From Selenomonadales bacterium (lineage in GTDB: Bacteria; Bacillota; Negativicutes; Sporomusales; UBA7701): DNA of 64,000 nucleotides. Of this stretch, positions 1 through 9,210 are shown piece by piece. Below the pieces are notes generated by a model. That model saw nothing but the letters and a program-made list of their open reading frames with translations, was not told the DNA's origin and did not search any database. The position numbers and the translations under genes were made by a program. Position 1 is the stretch's first letter, and each line of letters starts with the position of its first letter. The stretch covers positions 21,133 to 85,132 of the forward strand of contig JAHDOI010000029.1 in assembly GCA_018434945.1 (NCBI GenBank), in the 5' to 3' direction.

Positions 1-124
1 CTTGCTGCTCGCCACCGGGCGAACCCAAAACGCCTTTACCGACGAAGCCGGTAAGATCATCCGCCTGCCTGCGGCCTACTACGACCGCCTGCAAGCGATG
101 TTCGCCGCGGAGGCAAAACAGTAG
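1..124 (+). CDS. Acyl-CoA thioesterase-like protein, C-terminal end only
   Basis: The last 40 codons of a gene entering from the left edge; the stop is TAG at 122-124. The peptide contains TGRTQNAFTDEAGK followed by IRLP, which resembles the C-terminal strand of YbgC-type (hot-dog fold) acyl-CoA thioesterases. The catalytic part lies outside the window, so the assignment rests on this tail alone. It lies 91 bp upstream of murI on the same strand. Confidence 0.5.
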   Translation, partial: LLLATGRTQNAFTDEAGKIIRLPAAYYDRLQAMFAAEAKQ

Positions 125-215
125 CCGCCGGCTTTACGGCGGCATCGCGCCGCGTGGCTGAAACCGCATAAGATAAATGGCGCCCGGCCGATAATAACCT
201 GGAGGAGGTGGCGCC

Positions 216-1028
216 ATGAACGATGAAGCTGCCATTGGAGTGTTCGACTCCGGCATCGGCGGCCTGACGGTAATCAAAGAATTAACCTGGCTTATGCCTG
301 CGGAGAACTACATCTATTTCGGCGACACCGCCAGGGCGCCCTATGGTTCGCGGCCGCCGGCCCAGATCCTGGGCTTCATGCATCAAATCCTCGGCTTCTT
401 CGCCGACCGGCGGGTGAAGATGGCCGTGTTCGCATGCAACACCATGACGGCTCTCGGCCTGGAGGAAGCCCGCTGCCACTATCCCTTCCCGCTGGTGGGG
501 ATGAACACCGGCGCACGGGTGGCGGTCAGGACGACCCGCAACAAACATATCGGCGTAATCGCCACCCAGGCCACCGTCGCCAGCGGCAAACACGGCAAAG
601 CGATGAAGGCCCTCGACCCCGATGTTACGGTATATCCCCAGGCGTGCCCCAAGTTCGTGCCGTGCATCGAGCAGGGTGTGCTTGACGGCGGCCCGATCGA
701 GGAAGCCGCGCTGGAATACCTGGCGCCGCTTAAGGAAGAGCAGGTCGACACCCTCATCCTCGGCTGCACCCACTACCCGTTTATCAGTCCGCTCATTCGC
801 CGGGTCATGGGTCCGGGGGTAGAACTCGTCGATCCGGCCTGCGAGACGGCGATGGATGCCCGTCGTTGTCTCACCAAACGTGACTCCTTGGCCGGCCCCG
901 GCCGCGGCTCCGTACGTCTGTGCTTTTCCGGCGGGCTCGACAGGGCCGAGCGGTTGGCGGCAACCATCATCGGCGACCGGCTGGCGGAGTTCGAATATGT
1001 CAATTTGCAGGATTACGCCCATCCCTGA
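216..1028 (+). CDS. murI: Glutamate racemase
   Basis: Cytosolic enzyme that makes D-glutamate for peptidoglycan by two-cysteine acid-base catalysis. The FDSGIGG signature is at residues 10-16. The catalytic cysteines are C74 (in ACNTMT) and C184 (in GCTHYP). Length of 270 aa is normal. The ATG follows a strong GGAGGAGG at about 201-208. It is the first gene of a same-strand run, followed 33 bp later by an unknown membrane-anchored protein. Confidence 0.96.
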   Translation: MNDEAAIGVFDSGIGGLTVIKELTWLMPAENYIYFGDTARAPYGSRPPAQILGFMHQILGFFADRRVKMAVFACNTMTALGLEEARCHYPFPLVGMNTGARVAVRTTRNKHIGVIATQATVASGKHGKAMKALDPDVTVYPQACPKFVPCIEQGVLDGGPIEEAALEYLAPLKEEQVDTLILGCTHYPFISPLIRRVMGPGVELVDPACETAMDARRCLTKRDSLAGPGRGSVRLCFSGGLDRAERLAATIIGDRLAEFEYVNLQDYAHP

Positions 1029-1061
1029 CGTATATCCTGTGGTAAGAGAGGAAGATGATAG

Positions 1062-1598
1062 GTGGAATTATTGCTGTTTTTTGCAGTGGCGGCCGCGGCG
1101 CTGGCGGTCGCGGTATGGCTTTTCATCGCCCGCCAGGGCGATGCCGAGTTCGAGTTTCTCGTCGACCAGCGCACCGACTTCAAACTTGAGGAGCTGAGCG
1201 GCAACCGGGCCGTTTTTTCCTGTGTCGTGCCGTTCGTCAACAAAGGCACGCAGGACGGCACGATTATGGACTGTTTTACCCGCCATCTGCTGCCCCAGGA
1301 ACAGTTTGACGCTGTCGAAGCCTTCTCGCGGCTTGAACTGGAGTCGCGCCGGCGCAGCGACGGCTATTTCGAAGCGCTTATCGTTCCCAAAACCGACGGC
1401 AACGCGGTAATCGTCACCGTAGCTTTCGCCGCCAAGCAGGGCGACATCCGGCAGGCTCTCACCGGCATGGTTGATATGCCTGTAGAGATTTACTTTCAGG
1501 TCGTCGCCCGCGGCAAATGGTACGTAGACAAGCAGCGCATCGTAATGATGGCCGATGAAGTGGCCGCAGCGCTCAAACCGGCCTTGGCCGGGGCATAG
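1062..1598 (+). CDS. Membrane-anchored protein of unknown function
   Basis: 178 aa starting at GTG. Residues 1-22 form one hydrophobic helix (ELLLFFAVAAAALAVAVWLF), followed by a soluble domain with no motif I recognise. The domain is rich in beta-type hydrophobic alternation and would face the cytoplasm or the outside depending on topology. No lipobox or signal-peptidase site is clear. It lies between murI and a CofE-like ligase with short gaps, so it is probably co-transcribed. Function unknown. Confidence 0.75.
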   Translation: MELLLFFAVAAAALAVAVWLFIARQGDAEFEFLVDQRTDFKLEELSGNRAVFSCVVPFVNKGTQDGTIMDCFTRHLLPQEQFDAVEAFSRLELESRRRSDGYFEALIVPKTDGNAVIVTVAFAAKQGDIRQALTGMVDMPVEIYFQVVARGKWYVDKQRIVMMADEVAAALKPALAGA

Positions 1599-1610
1599 GA
1601 GGGACAAGCC

Positions 1611-2276
1611 ATGGCAATTGTAGAACTGGTGCCCGTCAAGACCCGCATCCTCACCCCCCAGGACAATATCGTCGAAGCAATCGCCGCCTACGCGGGCGAT
1701 AATATCGGTCCCGACGACGTCGTTTCCGTGGCCGAGAGCGTCGTGGCCATAACCCAGGGCCGCATCGTCAGGCCGGAGGATATGGACCCCTGCTTCCTGG
1801 CCAGGATAATCTGCCGCCTTGTGCCCCAGAAAGGCAGCCTGTCGAGCGCCTATGGCATGCAGGCCGCGATGGACGCCGAAGGCAAGTGGCGGGTAACGTT
1901 CGCCATGATAATGGGCATACTGGCCAAGCTCGTCGGCCGGAACGGCGTCTTCTACGAACTGGCAGGCGAGCAGGCCGCCCTCATCGACGATGTCACCGGC
2001 ACAATGCCGCCATTCGACAAGCACATCGTTTACGGCCCGGACAACCCCAACGGCGTTGCCGAGGCCATAAAGGCGCGGTTCGGCTGCCACGGGGCGGCTG
2101 TGGCCGATGTCAACGACCTCAAAATGGCTGCAATCCTCGGCGTGACCGCCGGCCTGAACCCGGCCGACCTTGCCCAGATCCTCATCGACAACCCTTTCGG
2201 CAACGCCAGCCAAAGGACGCCGATCGTGGTAATTAAAAATTATGCCCAAGCCGCCCGCGAGCTTGCGGCCGGGTAA
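1611..2276 (+). CDS. Coenzyme F420-0:L-glutamate ligase-like protein (CofE family)
   Basis: 221 aa. The N-terminal VPVKTRILTPQDNI and the segment DDVVSVAESVVAITQGRIV match the CofE fold, which in F420 producers adds gamma-linked glutamates with GTP. No other F420 gene is visible here, and in Firmicutes this family is often found without F420 synthesis, so the substrate is open. Start ATG follows GGAGGG. Gap to the preceding gene is 12 bp. A palindromic repeat begins 5 bp after its stop. Confidence 0.8.
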   Translation: MAIVELVPVKTRILTPQDNIVEAIAAYAGDNIGPDDVVSVAESVVAITQGRIVRPEDMDPCFLARIICRLVPQKGSLSSAYGMQAAMDAEGKWRVTFAMIMGILAKLVGRNGVFYELAGEQAALIDDVTGTMPPFDKHIVYGPDNPNGVAEAIKARFGCHGAAVADVNDLKMAAILGVTAGLNPADLAQILIDNPFGNASQRTPIVVIKNYAQAARELAAG

Positions 2277-2280
2277 TTAG

Positions 2281-2403
2281 GCGCCCGTTGATAAGCGCCC
2301 GTCTGCGGCGTTGCTCCTCAGAGCGCTTGCTAGCGTACGCCCATAGTACGCGTCGCGGCGCGCTCTTCCGGTGCGCCTTGCATCTGGGCGCTTCTGAACG
2401 GTC
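2281..2403. repeat. Dispersed palindromic intergenic repeat, copy A
   Basis: About 123 bp, nearly identical to 4196-4317 through the core (GCGTTGCTCCTCAGAGCGC and GCGGCGCGCTCTTCCGG are shared). The ends are inverted: the left side reads CCGTTGATAAG and the right side CTTCTGAACGG, so the whole element can fold as one long imperfect hairpin. It starts 5 bp after the stop of the CofE-like gene and fills the gap to the dehydratase gene. Resembles REP/MITE-type elements; no coding capacity. Confidence 0.85.
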
Positions 2404-2436
2404 GCTGCGCGTTTCATAAGAATTGGGGATACGAAG

Positions 2437-3411
2437 ATGGATAAGATTGGCATTACCACCACCATACCGGCGGAGATCGTCTTCGCTGCCGGGCATACGC
2501 CGGTGGACCTCAACAACATCCTCATCAGCAACCCCGAAGCCGTCCGGTTGACCGAAGCCGCCGAGGAGGCCGGCTACCCCCGCAATATCTGCGGCTGGAT
2601 CAAGGGGCTGTATTCCGTCGTCATCCAGGGCGACATCGACACGGTCATCGCCGTCACTCAGGGGGACTGCAGCAACACCCATGCACTGATGGAGACCTAC
2701 GAGTTGGCCGGCGTCAGAACTATCCCGTTCGCCTACCCTTTCGACCGCGACTACGATCTGCTGAAGCTGCAGATGGAGAAGCTTACGGCCAGTCTCGGAA
2801 CGGACTGGGACGCGGTCAACGCCGTCAAACGCCGCCTGGACGGCGTCAGGGCCAAGGTGGCCGAGATCGACCGGCTCACCTGGCAGGAGGGGACGGTCAG
2901 CGGCTGGCACAACCATCTCTACCAGGTGAGCTGCAGCGACTTCAACGGCGACGTCGACGTGTTCGAACAGGAGATCGACGCGTTCCTGGCCGACGCCCAA
3001 AACGCCGCCGAATACGCCGAGGACGTACGTCTCGGCTTTATCGGCGTGCCGCCCATCCTGACCGATCTTTACGACTATGTCGAGAAGATGGGGGCGAGGA
3101 TCGTTTTCAACGAGGTGCAGCGCCAGTTCGCCATGCCTTTTGACACCGACGACATCGTCGAGCAGTACCGACTCTATACATACCCCTATGGCGTATTCGG
3201 ACGCATCGAGGACATTCGGCGGGAGATCGAGCGCCGCAATATTGACGGTATTATCCATTATGTGCAGAGTTTTTGCTTCCGTCAGATCGAAGACATGATT
3301 TTCCGTGAGAAGCTGGACGTGCCCATCCTCACGATTGAGGGCGACAAGCCGAGCAAGGTGGACGCCCGTACCCGCCTGCGGCTCGACAGTTTCCTGGAAA
3401 TGTTGAGGTGA
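2437..3411 (+). CDS. 2-hydroxyacyl-CoA dehydratase family protein, single subunit
   Basis: 324 aa of the HgdB/FldC/BcrC superfamily, whose members use an iron-sulfur cluster for ATP-driven one-electron reduction of CoA thioesters or other substrates. Only four cysteines are present (C52, C78, C166, C280); C52, C78 and C280 sit where the three cluster ligands usually lie. Members usually come as two different subunits, but only one is present here, directly upstream of its activase. It is shorter than canonical subunits. Substrate unknown; a homodimeric enzyme is likely. Confidence 0.85.
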   Translation: MDKIGITTTIPAEIVFAAGHTPVDLNNILISNPEAVRLTEAAEEAGYPRNICGWIKGLYSVVIQGDIDTVIAVTQGDCSNTHALMETYELAGVRTIPFAYPFDRDYDLLKLQMEKLTASLGTDWDAVNAVKRRLDGVRAKVAEIDRLTWQEGTVSGWHNHLYQVSCSDFNGDVDVFEQEIDAFLADAQNAAEYAEDVRLGFIGVPPILTDLYDYVEKMGARIVFNEVQRQFAMPFDTDDIVEQYRLYTYPYGVFGRIEDIRREIERRNIDGIIHYVQSFCFRQIEDMIFREKLDVPILTIEGDKPSKVDARTRLRLDSFLEMLR

Positions 3412-3416
3412 GGCCG

Positions 3417-4196
3417 ATGTTGTGCGGAATCGATCTCGGCAGCCGCAGCGTCAAGATCGTGCTGATGGCTAACGGACGCATTGTGACTGAGAAAGTGCTT
3501 GAGACTGTCGAATTCTACCGCGACTACGGCCGACGCCAAAATGGGGAGATGGCGGTCGACTTCGCGGCCCTCGGCCTTGGGGAGAGCGAGGCGGTGGTGG
3601 CCACCGGCTACGGACGCAACACGCTGGCCATCGCCGGCGCGACCGTCATCCCCGAGCTTAAGGCCCACGCCATCGGCGCCGTATGGCAGACGGGGCTGAC
3701 CGATTTCACCCTTCTGGACCTCGGCGGCCAGGACAGCAAGGTCATCAAGGTGCGCCGGGGAAAGATGGTCGACTTTCAGACAAACGACAAGTGCGCCGCC
3801 AGCACGGGGCGTTATCTGGAGAACATGGCCGCGGTGCTGGGGATAAGCCTGGAAGAACTCAGCCGCCACAGTGAAAATCCCGTCGAACTCAGCGCCACTT
3901 GTGCGATTTTCGGCGAATCGGAGCTCATTGGCCGCATCGTCGAGGGCTACACCGTGTCAGAACTGGCGGCCGGGGTCAACTATACCATCTTCAAACGGGT
4001 GCGGCCGATGCTGGCCGCCCTCGCCGGCGTGGGCGAAACCGTCGTTTTCACCGGCGGAGTGGCCATCGGCGGAGCTTTGCCGCGGATCATCGAACAGGAG
4101 ATGGGCGTGAAGGTTGTCGTGCCCGAGAGGCCGCAGCTGAACGGGGCGATCGGCTGCGCCGTGCATGCTCTAAGTCTTGTGGTGAAAAAAGAGTAG
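3417..4196 (+). CDS. 2-hydroxyacyl-CoA dehydratase activase (archerase-type ATPase)
   Basis: 259-aa ASKHA-fold ATPase that feeds electrons to the dehydratase upstream by ATP hydrolysis through a [4Fe-4S] cluster shared across the dimer. Phosphate-1 motif GIDLGSRSVK is at the N-terminus. The two cluster cysteines are C126 (NDKCAASTGR) and C162 (SATCAIFGESE). A GTG at 3408 overlaps the upstream stop, but the ATG at 3417 is placed 5 nt after a perfect GAGGTGA and is preferred. A palindromic repeat begins at its stop codon. Confidence 0.92.
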   Translation: MLCGIDLGSRSVKIVLMANGRIVTEKVLETVEFYRDYGRRQNGEMAVDFAALGLGESEAVVATGYGRNTLAIAGATVIPELKAHAIGAVWQTGLTDFTLLDLGGQDSKVIKVRRGKMVDFQTNDKCAASTGRYLENMAAVLGISLEELSRHSENPVELSATCAIFGESELIGRIVEGYTVSELAAGVNYTIFKRVRPMLAALAGVGETVVFTGGVAIGGALPRIIEQEMGVKVVVPERPQLNGAIGCAVHALSLVVKKE

Positions 4197-4317
4197 GCCG
4201 TTGATAAGACCCCATCTGCGGCGTTGCTCCTCAGAGCGCTTGCTAGCGTACGCAACCATGTACGCGTCGCGGCGCGCTCTTCCGGTGCGCCTTGCATCTG
4301 GGGCCTTCTGAACGGCC
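4196..4317. repeat. Dispersed palindromic intergenic repeat, copy B
   Basis: 122 bp, the cleanest copy. Left end GGCCGTTGATAAGACCCC and right end GGGGCCTTCTGAACGGCC form an inverted repeat. The core matches copy A almost base for base. It begins on the last base of the activase stop codon, so it forms the 3' end of that transcript and could act as a terminator or stability element. Confidence 0.88.
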
Positions 4318-4356
4318 TAGTGCAATTAGGGAATTAGCGAGGAAGGGGGGATAACC

Positions 4357-6012
4357 ATGCTGCTGGGCATCGATGTTGGTGGGACGTACACCGACGCGGT
4401 CGTGGTGGCCGGGGGCAAGGTGTTGTCACAGGCCAAGGCGCCGACCACCCACGACGACCTCCTGCACGGCATCCTGGGGGCTCTCGACCAGGTGCTCGCC
4501 GGGGTCGATCCCGCCGCAATAGGGCGGGTGGCCCTGTCCACCACCATTGTCACCAACGCCGTCGTCGAAGGGCGACTGGAAAAGGTGGGGCTTCTTCTTC
4601 TGCCCGGCCCCGGTATGGACATCAGTTCTCTCGTACCCGAGCGCCCCTGGCTGCTGTCGGGTTATATCGACCATCGCGGCCGTGAGACGTCGCCGCCCAA
4701 GGAGGCGGAGGTTGCGGCCGCCTGCCGCGACCTGGCGGATCGCGAGGTTTTCGCTGTCGCTGGCAAATTCGCCATCCGCAACCCCCTCCATGAGCAGGCG
4801 GTTGCCGACTGGCTGCGCCGGCACACTGGACCCGCGCACATAACCCTAGGCTCGGCTGTCGCCGGTTCGCTCAATTTCTGGCGGCGGGCCAATTCGGCGT
4901 ATTACAACGCCGCCGTCTGGCGCCACTTCGGCCGCTTCGCCCGCGCGGCGCAGGCGGCCGTGGCCGGCCGCGGCGTGACCGCGCCTGTCCACATCCTCAA
5001 GGCCGACGGCGGCACCATGCCGCTGGCGGCGGCCGGGTCAAGGCCGGTCGAGGCGGTATTCACCGGCCCGGCGGCCAGCGTGCTCGGCATCATGGCTCTT
5101 GCGGCGCCGCAGGGCGAAGCGGTTTCGCTCGACATCGGCGGCACGACGACCGACATCGCCCTGTGGCGGGACGGCGCACCGCTGTTCGCCGAACGGGGTG
5201 CCAAAATCGGCGATTATCCGACGGCTGTCCGCTCCTTCTGGCTGCGCTCTATCGGCGTGGGCGGCGACAGCTGCGTCCGCCGGGAAGGCGGTCGCCTGAC
5301 CGTAGGGCCCGAACGACGGGGCCCGGCGATGGCGCTGGGCGGCCCTGTCCCCACCGTGTCCGACGCGATGATCGTCGCCGGTGCGGCCGATTTCGGCGAC
5401 AAGGGCAAGGCCATTGAGGCCATGCGTATTACGGCCGCCGGCGGCGAAAGCGTGCAGGACGCGGCGCGGGCCGTGCTGGCGGTGGCTGCCGACGCCATAT
5501 ATACCGCCATCGGAAAAATGATCGACGAACGGGCGGCCGAGCCCGTCTACCGGGTGGAAGACGCCGTCCGCGACCGTCGACCCCAGCCCGCCGTTCTCGT
5601 CGGGGTAGGCGGCGCGTCCGCCGGTCTCGCGCCCCTGGTGGCTGAGCGCCTCGGCGTCCGCTGCAGCGTGCCCGCAGGCGCGATGGTGGCCAATGCGGTC
5701 GGTGCCGCTGCGGCCCGGCCGACGATCGAGGTGACCCTCCGCGCCGACACCGCCCAGGGCTACTACACTGTCGCCGAGCTCGGCCTACGAGCCACCCTGC
5801 CTTCCCGCCGCTTTTCCCTTGCCGACGCGCGGGACCTGGCGTCCAGCCACCTGGCCGAACGCGCCGCCGCCGCCGGCATCCCGGTGGTGGACGTCGAATC
5901 GGTCTATGACGAGGAATTTAACCTGGTACGCGGATTCAGCACAACCGGCAAGATCATCGCCTGCCGGCTGCAGATAAAACCTGGCGTCTTCACCACCCAG
6001 GAGGGAGCGTGA
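4357..6012 (+). CDS. Hydantoinase/oxoprolinase A-family protein
   Basis: 551-aa ATP-dependent amidohydrolase-type protein. The N-terminal MLLGIDVGGTYTDAVVV is the phosphate-binding start of the HydA/HyuA fold, and LDIGGTTTDIALW near residue 250 is the second phosphate loop. Family members open hydantoin or 5-oxoproline rings with ATP, usually together with a HyuB subunit, which is absent here. It is shorter than bacterial HyuA (about 700 aa). ATG follows AGGGGGGAT. It is translationally coupled to the next gene through a TGATG overlap. Confidence 0.88.
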   Translation: MLLGIDVGGTYTDAVVVAGGKVLSQAKAPTTHDDLLHGILGALDQVLAGVDPAAIGRVALSTTIVTNAVVEGRLEKVGLLLLPGPGMDISSLVPERPWLLSGYIDHRGRETSPPKEAEVAAACRDLADREVFAVAGKFAIRNPLHEQAVADWLRRHTGPAHITLGSAVAGSLNFWRRANSAYYNAAVWRHFGRFARAAQAAVAGRGVTAPVHILKADGGTMPLAAAGSRPVEAVFTGPAASVLGIMALAAPQGEAVSLDIGGTTTDIALWRDGAPLFAERGAKIGDYPTAVRSFWLRSIGVGGDSCVRREGGRLTVGPERRGPAMALGGPVPTVSDAMIVAGAADFGDKGKAIEAMRITAAGGESVQDAARAVLAVAADAIYTAIGKMIDERAAEPVYRVEDAVRDRRPQPAVLVGVGGASAGLAPLVAERLGVRCSVPAGAMVANAVGAAAARPTIEVTLRADTAQGYYTVAELGLRATLPSRRFSLADARDLASSHLAERAAAAGIPVVDVESVYDEEFNLVRGFSTTGKIIACRLQIKPGVFTTQEGA

Positions 6013-7334
6013 TGGCCGTCAAACCGTTCGGTCTTGTCTTCTTTCCGGCGTTCGACTGGGCCCTGACGCCGACCCACCCCGAGAGGGAGGAACGGCTGCT
6101 CTACACCCGCGACCAGATCGTCGAGGAGGGGCTGCTCGACATCCCCGGCATCCGCGAATACAAACCCCGTCTGGCGACCCTCCGCGACGCCGACCGGGTC
6201 CACATCGGCGTGCCCGATATCGCCTCGCATATCACCGACGCACACCTGGTATCGGCCGGCGGGGCGATAACCGCCGCCGAGGCGGTGATAAAAGGCGAGG
6301 TTGCGCGGGCGTTCGCCCTCGTGCGTCCGCCCGGACACCACGCCATGCGGGTCGTCCACGGCACGCGGGGCTTCTGCACCATCAACATCGAAGCGGTGAT
6401 GGCCGAGCACCTGCGTCGCCACCACGGCGTGCGGCGGGTGGCGATCGTCGATACCGACGTCCACCACGGCGACGGCACCCAGGACATCTTCTACCACGAC
6501 CCCGACACGCTGTTCATCTCCTTTCATCAGGACGGCCGCACCCTCTACCCCGGCAGCGGGTTCACCGACGAAGCCGGCAGTCCGCGCGCCTACGGCACCA
6601 CTCTCAACCTGCCCCTGCCGCCGGGTACCACCGACGAGGGACTCCACTACGTGCTCGACAACCTGATAATCCCGGTGCTGGAAGATTTCCGCCCCGATAT
6701 CGTTATCAATTCCGCCGGCCAGGACAACCATTACAGCGACCCGCTGGCCAACATGGCCATCACCGCCCAGGGCTACGCCTCGCTGGCCGCCAAACTTAAG
6801 GCCGATATCGCCGTTCTCGAAGGCGGCTACTCGATCGAGGACGCGCTGCCCTACGTCAACACCGGCATCATCCTCGCCATGGCCGGCCTCGATTACAGCC
6901 GGGTGGTCGAGCCCGACATCGCTGCCGCACCGCACGGCCTCACGGACGGCGCCCGGGCTTACCTCAGGGAGTTGGTCGCCAGGCAGTCCGCCCTGTGGCG
7001 GGACCGCGAACAGCTCGGCACCGTTGCTGCCGCCAAGGCGGGCGACTTCTGGACGCGCCGCCGGGGTATCTACTATGACGACAGCGGCATCAGCGAACAG
7101 CAGGTCGAAAAACTGCGCATCTGCCCCCGCTGCCATGGTTACCTCACCGTCGCGAGCGAAGCGGAGGGACACCACTGCGGCTACCAGTCGGCCTTCGCCG
7201 CCGTCGTGCCGCGCGAACCCTGCCCGGCGTGCCGGCAGGGCGCCAAGGATGCGGTGCTGGCAGCCAAACGCCAGGGAAAATATCAGCATTATATCATCCA
7301 GGACAAAGAAAACGACTTGTTGGAGCGGGTCTGA
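6012..7334 (+). CDS. Histone deacetylase-family deacylase with C-terminal zinc ribbon
   Basis: 440 aa. Residues 1-340 are a class II HDAC/AcuC-like Zn-dependent deacylase: RPPGHHA carries the catalytic histidine pair, [10 protein letters not shown] gives zinc ligands, and the third-ligand region reads [12 protein letters not shown]. The last 70 residues add CPRCHG...HHCG...CPACRQG, a zinc-ribbon-like tail not usual in this family. The ATG at 6012 overlaps the hyuA-type stop (TGATG) and sits 6 nt after AGGAGGG. Likely acts on a small acylated amine or amide rather than on protein; substrate unknown. Confidence 0.87.
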   Translation: MAVKPFGLVFFPAFDWALTPTHPEREERLLYTRDQIVEEGLLDIPGIREYKPRLATLRDADRVHIGVPDIASHITDAHLVSAGGAITAAEAVIKGEVARAFALVRPPGHHAMRVVHGTRGFCTINIEAVMAEHLRRHHGVRRVAIVDTDVHHGDGTQDIFYHDPDTLFISFHQDGRTLYPGSGFTDEAGSPRAYGTTLNLPLPPGTTDEGLHYVLDNLIIPVLEDFRPDIVINSAGQDNHYSDPLANMAITAQGYASLAAKLKADIAVLEGGYSIEDALPYVNTGIILAMAGLDYSRVVEPDIAAAPHGLTDGARAYLRELVARQSALWRDREQLGTVAAAKAGDFWTRRRGIYYDDSGISEQQVEKLRICPRCHGYLTVASEAEGHHCGYQSAFAAVVPREPCPACRQGAKDAVLAAKRQGKYQHYIIQDKENDLLERV

Positions 7335-7351
7335 CCCGCGGGGAGGCAAAT

Positions 7352-8089
7352 ATGACAAGATGCGACGGCCGCCAGGCCCTTGATCTTCGCCGGGTGAAAA
7401 TCGTCCGCAACTATCTGAAATACGCCGAGGGCTCGGTGCTGGTAGAGTTCGGCGACACTAAGGTTATCTGCGCCGCCAGTGTCGAAGAGAGGGTGCCGCC
7501 CTTCCTTAAGGGAACGGGTGAAGGATGGGTGACGGCCGAATACTCGCTCCTGCCGCGCTCCACCCAGGTCCGCAACATCCGCGAGGTGGCCAAAGGCAAA
7601 CCCAGCGGCCGCACCCACGAGATTCAGCGGCTCATCGGCAGGGCTCTGCGCAGCGTCACCGACCTCAAAGCCCTCGGAGAACGTTCCGTGACCATCGACT
7701 GTGATGTCGTCCAGGCCGACGGCGGCACGCGCACCACCTCGATCACCGGCGCATACGTGGCGCTTGTCGACGCCGTGAACACATTCTACGCCCCTGAAAA
7801 ACCCTTTCCGGTGATCGACTTTCTCGCGGCCGTCAGCGTCGGCGTCGTCGACGGCGAAGTGCTGCTCGACCTGTGCTATGAGGAAGATTCCCGGGCGTAT
7901 GTCGACCTAAACCTCGTCATGACCGGCGAGGGCCATTTCGTGGAGGTGCAGGGCACCGGCGAGAAGGCGCCCTTCAGCAAGGAGCAGCTCAAACAAATGC
8001 TGACCGCCGGCGAAAAAGGCGTCACCGAACTCATCGATTACCAGAAAGACGTGCTGGGTCAACTGGCCTGGAGGATTGGGCGGGCATGA
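7352..8089 (+). CDS. rph: Ribonuclease PH
   Basis: 245 aa, the normal length, cytosolic. Phosphorolytic 3'-5' exonuclease that trims tRNA 3' ends. Family landmarks are [15 protein letters not shown] at the start, [13 protein letters not shown], and the phosphate-binding region [15 protein letters not shown]. An open frame extends further upstream, but the ATG at 7352 follows GGGAGG and matches family starts. It overlaps rdgB by 4 bp; rph-rdgB coupling is common in Firmicutes. Confidence 0.96.
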   Translation: MTRCDGRQALDLRRVKIVRNYLKYAEGSVLVEFGDTKVICAASVEERVPPFLKGTGEGWVTAEYSLLPRSTQVRNIREVAKGKPSGRTHEIQRLIGRALRSVTDLKALGERSVTIDCDVVQADGGTRTTSITGAYVALVDAVNTFYAPEKPFPVIDFLAAVSVGVVDGEVLLDLCYEEDSRAYVDLNLVMTGEGHFVEVQGTGEKAPFSKEQLKQMLTAGEKGVTELIDYQKDVLGQLAWRIGRA

Positions 8090-8697
8090 CGGCGTTAGTA
8101 GTGGCTACCCGCAACAAGGGCAAGGTAACGGAAATAGCCGCCGTCCTCGCCGCCCTGCCTGTCGAGGTAATGTCCCTCGACGGGTTCCCCGGCGTGCCCG
8201 AGGCGGAGGAAAGCGGCGACACCTTTGCCGCCAACGCCATCCTCAAGGCCACCCACTACGCCCTTCATACCGGTTTGCCGTGTCTGGCCGACGATTCCGG
8301 GCTGGAGGTCGACGCTTTAGGCGGGGCGCCTGGCGTATATTCCGCCCGTTACGCCGGCCCGGAAGCCAGCGACGCCGATTGCAACGCCAAACTGCTGGCC
8401 GAGCTCGAAGGCGTGCCCGACGACCGGCGAACCGCCCGCTTCCGCTGCGTTCTGGCCTATGTCGACCCGGACGGGACACTGCTGACAGCCGAAGGCACCT
8501 GCGAAGGGATTATCCTCAGAGAGCCGCGGGGTTCGGGCGGCTTCGGCTACGATCCCCTCTTTCACATGCCGGGAGCGGAAAAGACGCTGGCCGAAATGAC
8601 GGTGGCGGACAAGAACGCCGTCAGCCACCGCGGCCAGGCGCTCCGCAACATGGCGACTACGCTGGCGAGGTTCTACCATGAGAATAGGCGTGCTTAG
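8086..8697 (+). CDS. rdgB: XTP/dITP diphosphatase (non-canonical purine NTPase)
   Basis: 203-aa HAM1/RdgB enzyme that removes inosine and xanthosine triphosphates from the nucleotide pool. The start [13 protein letters not shown] matches the phosphate-binding N-terminus. [23 protein letters not shown] carries the catalytic aspartates, and [11 protein letters not shown] and SHRGQAL complete the set. Overlaps rph by 4 bp and the next gene by 20 bp, showing a tightly coupled operon. Confidence 0.96.
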   Translation: MTALVVATRNKGKVTEIAAVLAALPVEVMSLDGFPGVPEAEESGDTFAANAILKATHYALHTGLPCLADDSGLEVDALGGAPGVYSARYAGPEASDADCNAKLLAELEGVPDDRRTARFRCVLAYVDPDGTLLTAEGTCEGIILREPRGSGGFGYDPLFHMPGAEKTLAEMTVADKNAVSHRGQALRNMATTLARFYHENRRA

Positions 8698-9151
8698 CGA
8701 CAGCCATGGTTCGCAGTCGGCGATCGCGCGGGCCGTGGCGGCGGCCGGACCGGTGTCTATGTGGCTGCATGCCGGCGACTACAGCCGGGACGCACGCCTC
8801 CTCGCCGCCCTCACCGGCCTGCCGGTGACAACGGTCGCCGGCAACTGCGACGGCGTAACGGACGCAAAAATAGACGAATTCATCGCGGCCGGCGGCCGGA
8901 AAATCTGGCTTACCCACGGCCACCGCTACCAGGCCAAGGAGCGGAGCGGCGAACTCTTATGGTGGGGGCGCCAGTACGGTGTCGACGTCGTCGTATACGG
9001 ACACTCCCACGTTCCCGACGTCAGCCGGCACGACGGCGTGCTGCTCTTCAATCCCGGCGGCGCCGTTCACCCCCGTGGCGGCCACCCGCCCAGCTGCGGC
9101 GTGCTCACCATCGACAGGGACAAAGTCGCGGCCGAGATAATAGAGATTTAG
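8678..9151 (+). CDS. YfcE/MJ0936-family metallophosphoesterase
   Basis: 157 aa, calcineurin-like fold, cytosolic. Metal-binding motifs in order: DSHG (residues 8-11), HAGD, GNCD, LTHGH and GHSH. Family members hydrolyse phosphodiesters in vitro; the biological substrate is uncertain. The start overlaps the end of rdgB by 20 bp, an arrangement common in clostridial and Negativicutes genomes. A short GC-rich hairpin lies between it and the kinase downstream. Confidence 0.93.
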   Translation: MRIGVLSDSHGSQSAIARAVAAAGPVSMWLHAGDYSRDARLLAALTGLPVTTVAGNCDGVTDAKIDEFIAAGGRKIWLTHGHRYQAKERSGELLWWGRQYGVDVVVYGHSHVPDVSRHDGVLLFNPGGAVHPRGGHPPSCGVLTIDRDKVAAEIIEI

Positions 9152-9210
9152 AGATGCGATTTCGTGATCGCCGCTAGGGCGGCGGATCGCGATTATGGGA
9201 CGGAGAAACA

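Noticed and set aside
1068..2249. Long minus-strand open frame opposite the unknown membrane protein and the CofE-like gene
   Set aside because: Antisense shadow of high-GC genes; no family match, no ribosome site, composition typical of reverse-frame translation.
5904..7358. 484-codon minus-strand frame opposite the HDAC-like gene
   Set aside because: The plus-strand gene has clear catalytic motifs; this frame is its mirror with no recognisable domain.
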